64,000 nucleotides of DNA from Flavobacterium endoglycinae (GCF_017352115.1 NZ_CP071448.1:4575001-4639000); one strand, 5' to 3'. Counted from the first letter of the stretch, positions 43,001 to 50,885 are shown. The notes: generated by a model not told the origin, from the letters alone. A program made the numbers and translations.

Positions 43001-43293
43001 CCTTCATAATAGGTTAATTTCATAATCATTAACCCCTGAATATTTTTAGTTTCTACTGATTTTATACCGTTCGAGAAAGGTAAAACGTTTATGTAGTTTT
43101 TGGCAAAATAAGCTTCCATCTGGTCTGGCGTATAACCTCCAAACGGGTGCGCGATATAGATAACCGGCAAATTCATTTTTGGTAAAATATCTACCTTAAT
43201 GTCTTTGATGGCACCAATTCCGAAGAAAAATAGACCCGCAACCAATACTAAAATGGAAATGGGTTTGCGGAGTGCAAAACGTATTAAATTCAT
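40003..43293 (-). CDS. RND efflux permease with EF-hand-like cytoplasmic loop
   Basis: 1096 residues, about 50 longer than usual. N-terminal IRFALRKPISILVLVAGLFF, TM4 GILVDESTVTIENIHQH with D400 but Glu at the second Asp position, and TM10 GVSIANAVLLV lacking the AcrB-type Lys. The extra length lies between TM6 and TM7, on the cytoplasmic side: residues about 490-550 hold HDKHEHTPEITDDEAEF, one Cys, and DFNNDGKVSGFE (533-544), a full EF-hand-type loop with ligands at positions 1, 3, 5 and 12. It lies 12 nt after the outer-membrane gene. Substrate unknown. Confidence 0.92.
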   Translation of the reverse strand: MNLIRFALRKPISILVLVAGLFFFGIGAIKDIKVDILPKMNLPVIYIAHPFGGYTPDQMEAYFAKNYINVLPFSNGIKSVETKNIQGLMIMKLTYYEGTNMAQAAAELSALSNRIQAVFPPGTQPPFIIRFDASSLPIGQLVLSSKIRSNNELQDLANVYVRASFTSIPGLLSPAPFGGSPRTIEVNVDPDLLRSHNMTPDQIVEAIRLNNQTAPSGNVRMGDKNYITPTNNTIKEVKDFEQIPLFKGGVQNLKLGDVATVKDGADITAGYALVNGKRSVYISIAKAGDASTWDVVQKLKSELPKIQSTLPEDVKLSYEFDQSVYVINSVKSLITEGIIGAVLTGLMVLLFLGDRRAALIVIMTIPISIISGVLFLKLFGQTINLMSLSGLALAIGILVDESTVTIENIHQHLDMGKPKALAIWDACQEIALPKLLILLCILAVFAPAFTMVGIPGALFLPLALAIGFSMVISFLLSQTFVPVMANWMMKGHDKHEHTPEITDDEAEFNACGLTPESEQDLIGQKKDMVEREDFNNDGKVSGFEKFRNRFMRLLDRLFVHKKATTIIYLTGSIILAVLFISFIGKDVFPRTNSSQFQLRMRAADGTRLERTEEQARVVLKELEKMVGKEHIGISSVYVGQHPSLFSINPIYLFMAGSHEAVFQVSLKDYEADMDEFKDEFRARIKKVLPDTKLSFEPIELTDKVLSQGSPTPIEIRVAGKDKKKNELYATQIVDKLKAISYFRDVQIGQPIHYPAMNIDIDRTRAAELGVDMNDISRSLVASTSSSRYTEKNNWVDEKAGLSYSVQVQVPLNKMKSKTDIGEIPVLKNSLRPVLSDVAKITPGFVSGENDNLGAMPYITVTANIYQTDLGTASKDVSKTISSLGELPRGLFITPIGLSTVLTETLSSLQTGLLVAVFVIFLMLAANFQSFKVSLVILTTVPAVVLGSLLMLTLTGSTLNLQSYMGIIMSVGVSIANAVLLVTNAEQLRKKNGNAIESAREAAALRLRPIIMTSVAMIMGMLPMAIGHGEGGDQVSPLGRAVIGGLLFSTFAVLLILPQIFAWAQEKTTTQSVSLDPEDEESIHYIASISKSKVGKS

Positions 43294-43305
43294 TAGGATT
43301 TATAA

Positions 43306-44691
43306 TTAAAATTCATTTATAAATAAGTCAAAATTTCCTGTTGCAGCGACTTTCAATAAGTACGACTGCCACACATTATTATTGACAATATCGCGATCGA
43401 TTTCAGCACGATTTAAAACATACATCGTTTGTGTTAAATCAGTTAAATCAGTTAAACCGTTTTTGTATAAGGTTGATTTTTGAAGATATGCTTTTTTAGC
43501 AGCTTCAACCTGAATGGGCGCTTCGGCATAGTTTTCCAAAGTAATTCTGATTTTATCTTCAGCAAAATTCAACTGTGATTTCAATTCTCTGTCTGCCTGA
43601 TTGTATTCTTCCTGAATGGCTTGAGAAACAAATTTCTGAGCGCTTACTTGTTTGCTTGAACGAAATGGTGTGGTTATATTCCACGTAATTCCAACTCCAA
43701 TTAAGTAATTGGTACGATTTGGATTTACGCCATCCCAATAATTTCTCGTAAAAGCATTTTGATTGGTTGCATACGACGAATCAAATCCTGAAGCTCTGGT
43801 TTGTAAAACTCCAAAAGCAGTCATCGTTGGATAATAAAATCTCTTATACAATTTAACCTGCTGGTTGCTGTAATCGATTCGGGTTTTATACAATTGTAAT
43901 AAAGGGTGAAGACTGTCTGTTGCAGTTTCTTTTGTTACCAATTCTTTTGGAATCTGCGTTACAAAAAGAGTATCAGCAACAAAATCCTGAGGCGCAACTC
44001 CCATTAAATCGACTAATTTGTTGTTTTGCTCCTTAACGAAGTTTTTAGCAAGATTTAAAGCAATTTTGGCTTTAGAAACTTCTGCAGTTGCCAAAGTAGA
44101 ATCGACTCCTGCCAATAATCCGTTTTTAACTCTCGCAGCAGCAGTCTTTTTGAAAACTTCTGCGCGATCTAAGTTCTTTTGCTGTGAAATCAGTAATCTT
44201 TGGCTGGCTAACAAGTTTAAATAAGCAGCCGAAATTTTGATTTCCTGCTGAAATTTTTCCTGTTGTAAATCTTTTTCTTTAGCCTGAACATCAATTTTAG
44301 ATAAATTGATTTTTTCTTTCGTTTTTCCAAAAGTGAAAAAATCCCAGTTCATATTGACTAAGTAAAGCGCGCCAAAAGCCGAATTCCAGTTTTGTTCTGG
44401 AAGCGGTAACCCGGAAGAAGCAACTCCGAGACCTCCAAAACCATACAATGGCCCGTTTTGTCCGTTTACAGTTCCGTAATCCTGTTGTGCCGATAAATTA
44501 AGATTTGGCAGGTAATCACGGCGAGACTGTTTTAAAGTCTCCTTTGATGCATTGGTGTAATTGTTTTTTGCTTTGATAGAACCGTAATTCTCAAGCCCGG
44601 TTTTTATTGCTTCTTTTAAAGACAGGGTTTGAGAATAACTGGCTGAGGCAAAAATCAAGAAAAATAAAATGGTAATTTTTTTGAAGTACAT
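43306..44691 (-). CDS. TolC-family outer-membrane efflux protein
   Basis: 461 residues from ATG at 44691, chosen because it gives a direct signal peptide (MYFKKITILFFLIFASASYS); the ORF extends 9 codons further. Two OEP repeats with coiled-coil helices (QEKFQQEIKISAAYLNLLAS, LTDLTDLTQTMYVLNRAEID) are seen. It is the first gene of the third efflux operon and is divergent from the LytS-type kinase, with a 31-bp perfect palindrome between them. Confidence 0.9.
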   Translation of the reverse strand: MYFKKITILFFLIFASASYSQTLSLKEAIKTGLENYGSIKAKNNYTNASKETLKQSRRDYLPNLNLSAQQDYGTVNGQNGPLYGFGGLGVASSGLPLPEQNWNSAFGALYLVNMNWDFFTFGKTKEKINLSKIDVQAKEKDLQQEKFQQEIKISAAYLNLLASQRLLISQQKNLDRAEVFKKTAAARVKNGLLAGVDSTLATAEVSKAKIALNLAKNFVKEQNNKLVDLMGVAPQDFVADTLFVTQIPKELVTKETATDSLHPLLQLYKTRIDYSNQQVKLYKRFYYPTMTAFGVLQTRASGFDSSYATNQNAFTRNYWDGVNPNRTNYLIGVGITWNITTPFRSSKQVSAQKFVSQAIQEEYNQADRELKSQLNFAEDKIRITLENYAEAPIQVEAAKKAYLQKSTLYKNGLTDLTDLTQTMYVLNRAEIDRDIVNNNVWQSYLLKVAATGNFDLFINEF

Positions 44692-44768
44692 AAACTCAAG
44701 TGTGAAATTATGCGACAAATTTATTTCTCTTATGCTGATTAAAGTCAGGTTTAGTGATGTACTGCACT

Positions 44769-44799
44769 AATAAATGACCAATTCAATTGGTCATTTATT
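44769..44799. promoter_or_regulatory. 31-bp perfect palindrome between efflux operon and LytS/LytTR genes
   Basis: AATAAATGACCAATT (44769-44783), C, AATTGGTCATTTATT (44785-44799): 15-bp arms with no mismatch. It lies 78 nt before the efflux operon start and 55 nt before the kinase start, so it could be a shared operator. Confidence 0.8.
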
Positions 44800-44853
44800 G
44801 GAAAAAATAATTAAATATTTGTCCGTACTTTGTACTCTATTTAAGTTTTAAAA

Positions 44854-45900
44854 ATGAGCATAAAATTCGATAACATATTGGATAACAAATGGTGGCAGGA
44901 AATTGCCGTCGTCGCGTTTTCCTTTACCATATATACCTTGAAAAACGACTGGATGTTATTTAGTTCCTTAACATCTGTGTTAATGGGGATTTTCTTTTAC
45001 TGCATTCTTTACATGCACGCCCAGTTTAATCGTTTCTTCCTTTTTCCCATATTATTTAAAACCCGCCGTCCTTTTACGTACCTTCTTTTAACGCTTTTTG
45101 GTGTTCTTGTTTTCTCGATAGTTTTATATGAGATTACGATGCTGGATATGTTTAAAAATCTATATTTTTACCAAAACTCACATCAACGGAGTTATTTGTA
45201 CCAGCTGGCGAGCGTTTTAGGAACTTTGGTTTGTATTCTGAGTCCGATAATTGTTTTTAAATTTTACAGAATTCACAGAAAACGTACCGAAGAAGCATTG
45301 CTGTTCAATCAAATGCAGTTGAATTCTTTGAAGGGACAATTGAACCCGCATTTTTTATTCAATACCTTTAATACACTATACGGAATAAGTCTTGAATTTC
45401 CTGATAGAACGCCGGATTTAATTATGAAAGTTTCGCAGTTAATGCGTTATCAATTAGAAAGTAACAGCAAACAATGTGTATCTTTAGAAGATGAATTAGA
45501 ATTCATTAACAGTTATGTACAGCTTGAAAAAGAACGTGTTGGATATCGCTGTGATATTACATTCGATTATAGAGTAGACAACGAAAATTCATATAAGATT
45601 TCGCCCATGCTTTTAATTGCTTTTATTGAAAATGCTTTTAAACACGGAACCTGTGCTATTGAAAAATGTTTTGTCCAGATTTTTATAACGGTAGAAGATG
45701 GTCTTCTTCACCTTCATGTGGTGAATTCAATTCCGAAGAAAACAGATGTGGTTTCGACTAAAATTGGTTTGAAAAACACGATTGAAAGACTGAATTTGAT
45801 TTTTGGAAAGAATTATAATCTGGATATTCAGGATAATAAAAATACTTATATTGTCGATTTGAAATTGCAATTGAAAAGATTTGCCAATGAAAGATCCTAA
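44854..45900 (+). CDS. LytS-type membrane histidine kinase (HisKA_7/PF06580 type)
   Basis: 348 residues. Four membrane segments in the first 145 residues (WQEIAVVAFSFTIYTL, LTSVLMGIFFYCILYMHA, FTYLLLTLFGVLVFSIVL, LASVLGTLVCILSPIIVF). A short coiled coil is followed by the kinase domain with phospho-His in LKGQLNPHFLFNTFNTLYGI and the ATPase N-box LIAFIENAFKHG. Its end overlaps the LytTR regulator gene by 14 nt. No extracytoplasmic sensor domain is present, so the signal is probably felt in the membrane. Confidence 0.9.
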   Translation: MSIKFDNILDNKWWQEIAVVAFSFTIYTLKNDWMLFSSLTSVLMGIFFYCILYMHAQFNRFFLFPILFKTRRPFTYLLLTLFGVLVFSIVLYEITMLDMFKNLYFYQNSHQRSYLYQLASVLGTLVCILSPIIVFKFYRIHRKRTEEALLFNQMQLNSLKGQLNPHFLFNTFNTLYGISLEFPDRTPDLIMKVSQLMRYQLESNSKQCVSLEDELEFINSYVQLEKERVGYRCDITFDYRVDNENSYKISPMLLIAFIENAFKHGTCAIEKCFVQIFITVEDGLLHLHVVNSIPKKTDVVSTKIGLKNTIERLNLIFGKNYNLDIQDNKNTYIVDLKLQLKRFANERS

Positions 45901-46588
45901 GAAATGCATCATTGTAGACGATGAACCTGCTGCGCATTACGTTTTAGCCAATTATATAAAACAGAATCCGCAGTTAGAATTGGTTTTTCAGGGCTATAAC
46001 GGCATTGAGGCAATGAATTATCTTCGAGAAAATCCAGTCGATTTAATGTTTCTCGATATTAATATGCCAGAGATTTCGGGGATGGAATTGCTTAAAATTC
46101 TTCCAACGCATCCCAAAACAATTTTGACTACGGCATATTCTGAATTTGCTCTCGAAAGTTATGATTATGGAGTGATTGATTATCTTCTGAAACCTATTTA
46201 TTTCCCGAGGTTTTTGAAAGCAATCGATCGTTTTTTTTCTACAGAACAGGTGAAGAGCCGCGAAGAAGAAGAAATTGTTGTGAATACAGTAAGCGTAAAA
46301 GTAGATGGTTATTTTATTGAAATTGAACTTAATCAGCTTTTGTTTGCACAGAGTTTTGGAAACTACGTAAAACTGCATACCACAAAACGAACTTATCTCG
46401 CATCGATCACCACAACCGAACTTGAAAAATGTCTTCCAGAGAAGAATTTTATGCGTATTCATAAATCGTACATCGTAGCTTTGGATAAAATTGAAGCCAC
46501 GGAAAAAGATTTTGTGGTCATTAAAAATGAAAAATTACCTATTGGAATAACCTACAAGAGGGAATTGACCGATAGACTAAAAAAGTAA
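45887..46588 (+). CDS. LytTR-family response regulator
   Basis: 233 residues from ATG at 45887; a TTG two codons earlier is also possible. The receiver domain has the acidic pair (IIVDDEPAA), Asp in LMFLDINMPEISGM and Lys in DYLLKPIYF. Residues about 130-233 form a LytTR DNA-binding domain (LNQLLFAQSFGNYVKLHTTK, FMRIHKSYIVALDKIEATEK). It overlaps the kinase gene by 14 nt. The likely targets are the divergent efflux operon and the PepSY-like genes downstream (inference). Confidence 0.92.
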   Translation: MKDPKKCIIVDDEPAAHYVLANYIKQNPQLELVFQGYNGIEAMNYLRENPVDLMFLDINMPEISGMELLKILPTHPKTILTTAYSEFALESYDYGVIDYLLKPIYFPRFLKAIDRFFSTEQVKSREEEEIVVNTVSVKVDGYFIEIELNQLLFAQSFGNYVKLHTTKRTYLASITTTELEKCLPEKNFMRIHKSYIVALDKIEATEKDFVVIKNEKLPIGITYKRELTDRLKK

Positions 46589-46679
46589 TATTATTTTTAT
46601 CAAAATTTATTTGGAAATTATTTTAAAAGTAATAATTTTAGTACGATGTTTTTTGGTTGTTTAATTTAATAGTCAAATC

Positions 46680-47138
46680 ATGAAAAACGTATTTTTAGCA
46701 GTAGTTCTATTGTATACCAGCTTTTTAATTGGGCAAAATACAGAGGTTACACCACCTGAAATAGTGAAGATGAAGTTTGAGAAAGAATACCCAGGAAAGG
46801 TTCCTGTCTGGTCATTGAAATATGTAGGAGATGATGATGATGAAATTCGGTACGAGGCGAAATACAACACCGATAAGAATACAAAAGCATTGGCGGTTTA
46901 TGATAATCTGGGAGTTTTAAAAGCATACGAACTTCAGATTCCATTAAGTCAATTGCCAGCTAAGGCACAGAGTTATTTAAAGAAAAACTATGCAGCAAAA
47001 GCCATAAAAGAAATTGCAGTGGTAGTAGATGATAAAAACCAAACTACTTACGAAGTAGGAGTCGAAAAAAACTCCAAATTCTATGATGTAGTTTTTGATA
47101 AAAATGGTGGTTTTGATGTTAGCATTGAGAAGGATTAA
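46680..47138 (+). CDS. Secreted PepSY-like (DUF2874-type) protein, paralogue 1
   Basis: 152 residues with a signal peptide (NVFLAVVLLYTSFLIGQ). Two PepSY-like repeats: VKMKFEKEYPGKVPVWSLKY with RYEAKYNTDKNTKALAVYDN, then AQSYLKKNYAAKAIKEIAVV with YEVGVEKNSKFYDVVFDKNG. This is the periplasmic 'beta-lactamase-inhibitor-like PepSY' group, of unknown function and often beside two-component systems. A similar gene follows 90 nt later, probably a tandem duplication. Confidence 0.82.
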   Translation: MKNVFLAVVLLYTSFLIGQNTEVTPPEIVKMKFEKEYPGKVPVWSLKYVGDDDDEIRYEAKYNTDKNTKALAVYDNLGVLKAYELQIPLSQLPAKAQSYLKKNYAAKAIKEIAVVVDDKNQTTYEVGVEKNSKFYDVVFDKNGGFDVSIEKD

Positions 47139-47172
47139 CAAATTTGATTTTTCTTAAAATTAAAACTAACAC

Positions 47173-47204
47173 TTGTAAAGTAATATTTTTATTACATATT
47201 TTTG
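47173..47204 (+). promoter_or_regulatory. Bacteroidetes-type promoter for PepSY-like paralogue 2
   Basis: TTG at 47173-47175, 21-nt spacer, TATTTTTG at 47197-47204 (TAnnTTTG). It gives a start of transcription about 18 nt before the ATG. Confidence 0.6.
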
Positions 47205-47228
47205 TGGTTTACTAATTAAAACATAACC

Positions 47229-47705
47229 ATGAAAAACGTTCTTTTATTTACACTTTTAGTATACAGTAGTTTTATAATGAGTCAGGCAGGAATTATAGTA
47301 CCGCCTGAAAAAGTAAGATCGGCTTTTGAAAAAAAATATCCTAAAAAAACAGCTGTTTGGTCAATTGAATACGGCAATAAAGATGACGATGTTAGATTTG
47401 AAGCCAAATTTGATACAGATGCGCAAAAAAAAGGATATGCACAATTTGATCAAAAAGGAAATTTCAAATTTTTTAAAGAACAGATTTCAGCAGTTAAATT
47501 ACCAAACAATGCTATTCTTTATTTAAATAAAAATTATCCAATAAAAGCAAAATCAAAAATTGAAACTGCGGCAAGAAATGTCTTTTTTGTAACTGATGCG
47601 CTGAAAACATTAGTTTATGAAGTTACGGTAAGAAAAGAGATGAAAAATTATAAAGTCATCTTTGATACAGAAGGGAACTATATTAATAGAGTTCAAATTA
47701 ATTAA
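47229..47705 (+). CDS. Secreted PepSY-like (DUF2874-type) protein, paralogue 2
   Basis: 158 residues with a signal peptide (NVLLFTLLVYSSFIMSQ). It shares the block order of the preceding gene: VRSAFEKKYPKKTAVWSIEY, VRFEAKFDTDAQKKGYAQFD, LYLNKNYPIKAKSKIETAAR and YEVTVRKEMKNYKVIFDTEG. Lysine content is higher than in paralogue 1. It has its own apparent promoter and a terminator, so it may be regulated separately. Function unknown. Confidence 0.82.
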   Translation: MKNVLLFTLLVYSSFIMSQAGIIVPPEKVRSAFEKKYPKKTAVWSIEYGNKDDDVRFEAKFDTDAQKKGYAQFDQKGNFKFFKEQISAVKLPNNAILYLNKNYPIKAKSKIETAARNVFFVTDALKTLVYEVTVRKEMKNYKVIFDTEGNYINRVQIN

Positions 47706-47740
47706 GAATACTTACTAATTCAATTATATTTAAAACGACA

Positions 47741-47777
47741 AACCCGATAAGTTTTTAAGCTTATCGGGTTTTGTTTT
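47741..47777 (+). terminator. Terminator after PepSY-like paralogue 2
   Basis: AACCCGATAAG (47741-47751) and CTTATCGGGTT (47760-47770), a perfect 11-bp stem, followed by TTGTTTTT. Confidence 0.9.
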
Positions 47778-47876
47778 TAGTTTCAGTTCAAGCTAAAGTT
47801 AAACTAACACACATTTCTAAAGTTGTTAGGTGTAATTTGGAATTTGGAATTTAAAATTTGATTTTTTTAAAACTAA

Positions 47877-48641
47877 TTATAAATTCATTCCACCAGAAAC
47901 TTCGATTCTTTGAGCGTTTACCCATCTTGCATCTTCTGTACATAAGAAGGCAACTACACCGCCAATATCGTCAGGAAGACCCACACGGCCTAAAGCTGTA
48001 ATCGATGCCAGCATTTTGTTTAATTGCTCATTATCGCGAACTACACCACCTCCAAAATCTGTCTCGATTGCGCCAGGTGCCACCACATTTGCTTTAATGC
48101 CGCGTGCTCCTAATTCTTTTGCCTGATATTTTGTTAAAGTTTCTATAGCACCTTTCATAGATGCATAAGCAACATAACCTGGAGTAGAAAATCTCGCCAA
48201 GCCTGTTGATATATTTACAATTCCGCCGCCGTCGTTCATAACGCTTAATGCTTTTTGAGTTAAGAAAAAGGGTCCTTTAAACTGAATGTTTGTCAATAGA
48301 TCGAATTCTTCTTCTGTAGTTCCTTCAAATGAATTGTGAATCCCGATTCCAGCGTTGTTTACTATGAAATCGAATTTATCTGTTTTAAAAGTATTTTTTA
48401 AAACTGCTTTTACTTCTTCGAAAAAAGCATCAAAAGTTCCTGAATTTCCAACATTCAATTGTATCGAAGCTGCTTTTTGACCCAGACTTTCAATTTCTGA
48501 AACTACAGCGTCAGCTTCATCTTTTTGACTATTGTATGTAATAATTACATCAAGTCCTTTTTTTGCAATTGCAATTGCCATATTTTTTCCTAAACCTCTG
48601 CTCCCTCCAGTAACCAGAGCGATTTTTGTATTTACTGCCAT
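47877..48641 (-). CDS. SDR-family oxidoreductase (FabG-like)
   Basis: 254 residues, classical short-chain dehydrogenase. Cofactor motif TGGSRGLGKNMA near the N-terminus, NNAGIG in the middle, catalytic Ser near IVNISTGLARFS, YASMKGA (Tyr-x3-Lys) and the end ARWVNAQRIEVSGGM. NADP use is likely from the Arg in GGSRG. The substrate is unknown. It is separated from the next SDR gene by two repeat elements, so co-transcription is unsure. Confidence 0.9.
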   Translation of the reverse strand: MAVNTKIALVTGGSRGLGKNMAIAIAKKGLDVIITYNSQKDEADAVVSEIESLGQKAASIQLNVGNSGTFDAFFEEVKAVLKNTFKTDKFDFIVNNAGIGIHNSFEGTTEEEFDLLTNIQFKGPFFLTQKALSVMNDGGGIVNISTGLARFSTPGYVAYASMKGAIETLTKYQAKELGARGIKANVVAPGAIETDFGGGVVRDNEQLNKMLASITALGRVGLPDDIGGVVAFLCTEDARWVNAQRIEVSGGMNL

Positions 48642-48683
48642 ATTTTTAATTTTTAATTGTGAATTTTTAATTGTGAATTGTTT

Positions 48684-48750
48684 GTCAGTCTGAGCGAAGT
48701 CGAAGACCCTTTACGTTACGAATATCCTTCGACTTCGCTCAGGAAGACAA
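48684..48750. repeat. REP-like palindromic element, copy 3
   Basis: GTCAGTCTGAGCGAAGTCGA is mirrored by TCCTTCGACTTCGCTCAGGA. Shorter loop than the other copies. It is followed at once by copy E of the ACATAG family. Confidence 0.88.
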
Positions 48751-48772
48751 TCGTTGTTTTTTGTAGAAAATT

Positions 48773-48909
48773 TTTAACACATAGAAACATAGAATTTATT
48801 ACGTTGAAAAGAGTAAAGAAATAAACTCGTTTCTAACACATAGCTATGTGTATTTAAATAAGTGAAACGCCTTTTTTAAGTTTCTAAATCTATGTTTCTA
48901 TGTGTTTAA
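48773..48909. repeat. Dispersed imperfect inverted repeat (ACATAG family), copy E in reverse orientation
   Basis: Ends TTAACACATAGAAACATAG and ATCTATGTTTCTATGTGTTT match the family, but the middle reads ACATAGCTATGTG then AAGTGAAACGCCTTTTTT, the reverse complement of AAAGGCGTTTCACTT in copies B and D. Confidence 0.82.
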
Positions 48910-48911
48910 AT

Positions 48912-49634
48912 TTATGGATGCATTGCATTAAAATGATTTCTTAAATCTTCTGCGCTTGCATTTAATCTAGTTTCGCTTGTTCCGAAAGTCAGTTCTTGTT
49001 TTCCTTCTTTCAATTGTTCGAAAATAGCTTCGATAAAACTGCTTACACTTGGATGTGCATCATGAAGTCCGATTCCTCCTAAATCAGTGTTTAAAGCCGG
49101 TGGGATAATTTCAACTACTTCAATGTTTTTTTCTTTTAATAAATGACGAAGTGAAAGCGTAAACGAACGGAAAAATGCTTTTGTAGCCGAATAAACCGGA
49201 ACTTTTGCAAAAGGGGAAAATGCTAACCCAGAAGTGGTATTCATTACCGTTTTAAGTGATGGCAGCTGAATAAATAATGAAGTTAAATGCAAAGGAGCTT
49301 CAATATTGGTAGTGAGCTCATTTTTCATGTTTTCATAAAAATCAGTATCTGTTATTGTCATCCAGTTCTGAATTCCAGCATTGTTTACTAATACATTTAA
49401 ATCAGGATGATTTTCTTTAATCCATTCATAAAGTGCAACGCGTTCTGCTTCTATAGACAAATCGCATGCTTTTGTAATAACCGTAGGGAATTTAGCTTTC
49501 ACTTCTTCTAAAAGAGAAGCTCTTCTTCCGCAGATAATTACCGTATTGTTTTCCTGAATAAATCGTTCCGCAAGTCCAAGTCCGATACCGCTTGCACCGC
49601 CTGTTATTAAAATTTTGTTGTTTGATAAATCCAT
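48912..49634 (-). CDS. SDR-family oxidoreductase, DltE-like
   Basis: 240 residues. TGGASGIGLGLAERF is the nucleotide site, VLVNNAGIQNWM the second motif, and YSATKAF the catalytic Tyr-x3-Lys. The ending (EGKQELTFGTSETRLNASAE) is typical of DltE-type SDRs. Substrate unknown. It begins 3 nt after repeat copy E and is transcribed away from the AraC gene at 49962 only by same-strand order; the AraC gene lies upstream and could regulate it. Confidence 0.88.
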   Translation of the reverse strand: MDLSNNKILITGGASGIGLGLAERFIQENNTVIICGRRASLLEEVKAKFPTVITKACDLSIEAERVALYEWIKENHPDLNVLVNNAGIQNWMTITDTDFYENMKNELTTNIEAPLHLTSLFIQLPSLKTVMNTTSGLAFSPFAKVPVYSATKAFFRSFTLSLRHLLKEKNIEVVEIIPPALNTDLGGIGLHDAHPSVSSFIEAIFEQLKEGKQELTFGTSETRLNASAEDLRNHFNAMHP

Positions 49635-49816
49635 TTTTTCGATCTTTTAATTTGATGATACAAAGTTAGAGACGAAGCAGTGCTGGCGAATTGTAAATAT
49701 CAAACCGATGTTTGCGAAATTCAAATCACATCAATTTAAATTGTAAAAATCAAATTCCAAATTCAAAATTCAAAAAAAGTAATAGTAAAATCCCAAATTG
49801 CAATTTCTCATTTTAT

Positions 49817-49891
49817 GTTTTCCTGAGCGAAGTTGAAGGACACGCACTGTATGATCTAGCATGCAATCTTTCGACTTCGCTCAGGAGGACA
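49817..49891. repeat. REP-like palindromic element, copy 4
   Basis: TTTTCCTGAGCGAAGTTGAA and TCTTTCGACTTCGCTCAGGA around a loop with TCTAGCATGCAATC. Short repeats of the AAATTCCAAATTC kind (49741-49800) precede it. No gene is visible in 49635-49961. Confidence 0.85.
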
Positions 49892-49961
49892 AGCTTTGTG
49901 TGAGTTCTCTAAGAAAATCTACAATCTAAGGATCTACAATCTAAAATCTGCAATTTTAAAA

Positions 49962-50885
49962 TTATGAACGGAAAGCAAGTGGCGTATACGAGGTTTGTTT
50001 TTTAAAGAAGTTTGAGAAATGCGCTAGTTCTTCAAAACCAAGAGAATAGGCGATTTCAGAAATATTCCAGTCAGTCTGCTTCAATAATATTTTGGCTTCG
50101 TTTGTTAAACGTGAACTAATTAATTCGGTGGTGGTTTTTCCGGTGTTTTCCTTTAAAACCTTATTTAAATGATTGACATGCACTGATAATCGTTCAGCGA
50201 AATCTTTTGCGGTTCTTAATTCTAAACGCTGACGCGGCGATTCAATTGGAAATTGTCTTTCTAATAATTCAGCAAACAAAGAAGAAACTCTTGCAGCCGA
50301 ATTGTGCTTTGAATATAAAGCGGTTATAGGCTGTAATTTCTGTCCGAAGTGGATTAACTCAGCCACGTAATTTCGGATTAAATCATACTTATAAATATAA
50401 TCGGAGTTGATTTCTTTTTGTATTTTATTGAAAATCAAAGCAACTTCTTCTACTTCTTCATCAGATAATTGAAAAATTGGATATCCGTCTGAAGCAAAAA
50501 TAGGAAGTTCATCCAGATCGATTCCGCTTTTTGTTTTAGATAAAAATTCACTGGTAAAAACGCAGAACTGTCCGCCTTGATTAGTGTCTTGAGGCAGATA
50601 GTTATACGGAATTTTCGGCGTTGCAAATAACAATCCCTGTTTTTCGATTTCGATTACTTTATCAGCATATTCTGCTTTGTTGTGGCCTCGAATCAAACTT
50701 ATTTTATAATAGGCTCTTCGGTCGTAAGGCATTCCAGGTTTGTCTTTAAGGCGTTCTAAAAGTTCTTTTATGTCAAAAACATTGAAATGTCCAATCTCTT
50801 TCTGAATGTCATTTGGAAGAAGAGAATTGGGTTCAACAGTTGAGCCTTCGGTGATGTCTTTGTAAAATGAATCTAAAGATTTCAT
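49962..50885 (-). CDS. AraC-family transcriptional regulator
   Basis: 307 residues from ATG at 50885 (MKSLDSFYKDITEG); an ORF extension of 26 codons upstream is hydrophobic and unlikely. The N-terminal cupin-like domain (about 55-150) senses a ligand. The C-terminal 100 residues have two helix-turn-helix motifs (DFAERLSVHVNHLNKVLKEN, and WNISEIAYSLGFEELAHFSN, then FFKKQTSYTPLAF). This type often sits near SDR genes in Bacteroidota, as here (48912-49634 downstream, same strand). Confidence 0.88.
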   Translation of the reverse strand: MKSLDSFYKDITEGSTVEPNSLLPNDIQKEIGHFNVFDIKELLERLKDKPGMPYDRRAYYKISLIRGHNKAEYADKVIEIEKQGLLFATPKIPYNYLPQDTNQGGQFCVFTSEFLSKTKSGIDLDELPIFASDGYPIFQLSDEEVEEVALIFNKIQKEINSDYIYKYDLIRNYVAELIHFGQKLQPITALYSKHNSAARVSSLFAELLERQFPIESPRQRLELRTAKDFAERLSVHVNHLNKVLKENTGKTTTELISSRLTNEAKILLKQTDWNISEIAYSLGFEELAHFSNFFKKQTSYTPLAFRS

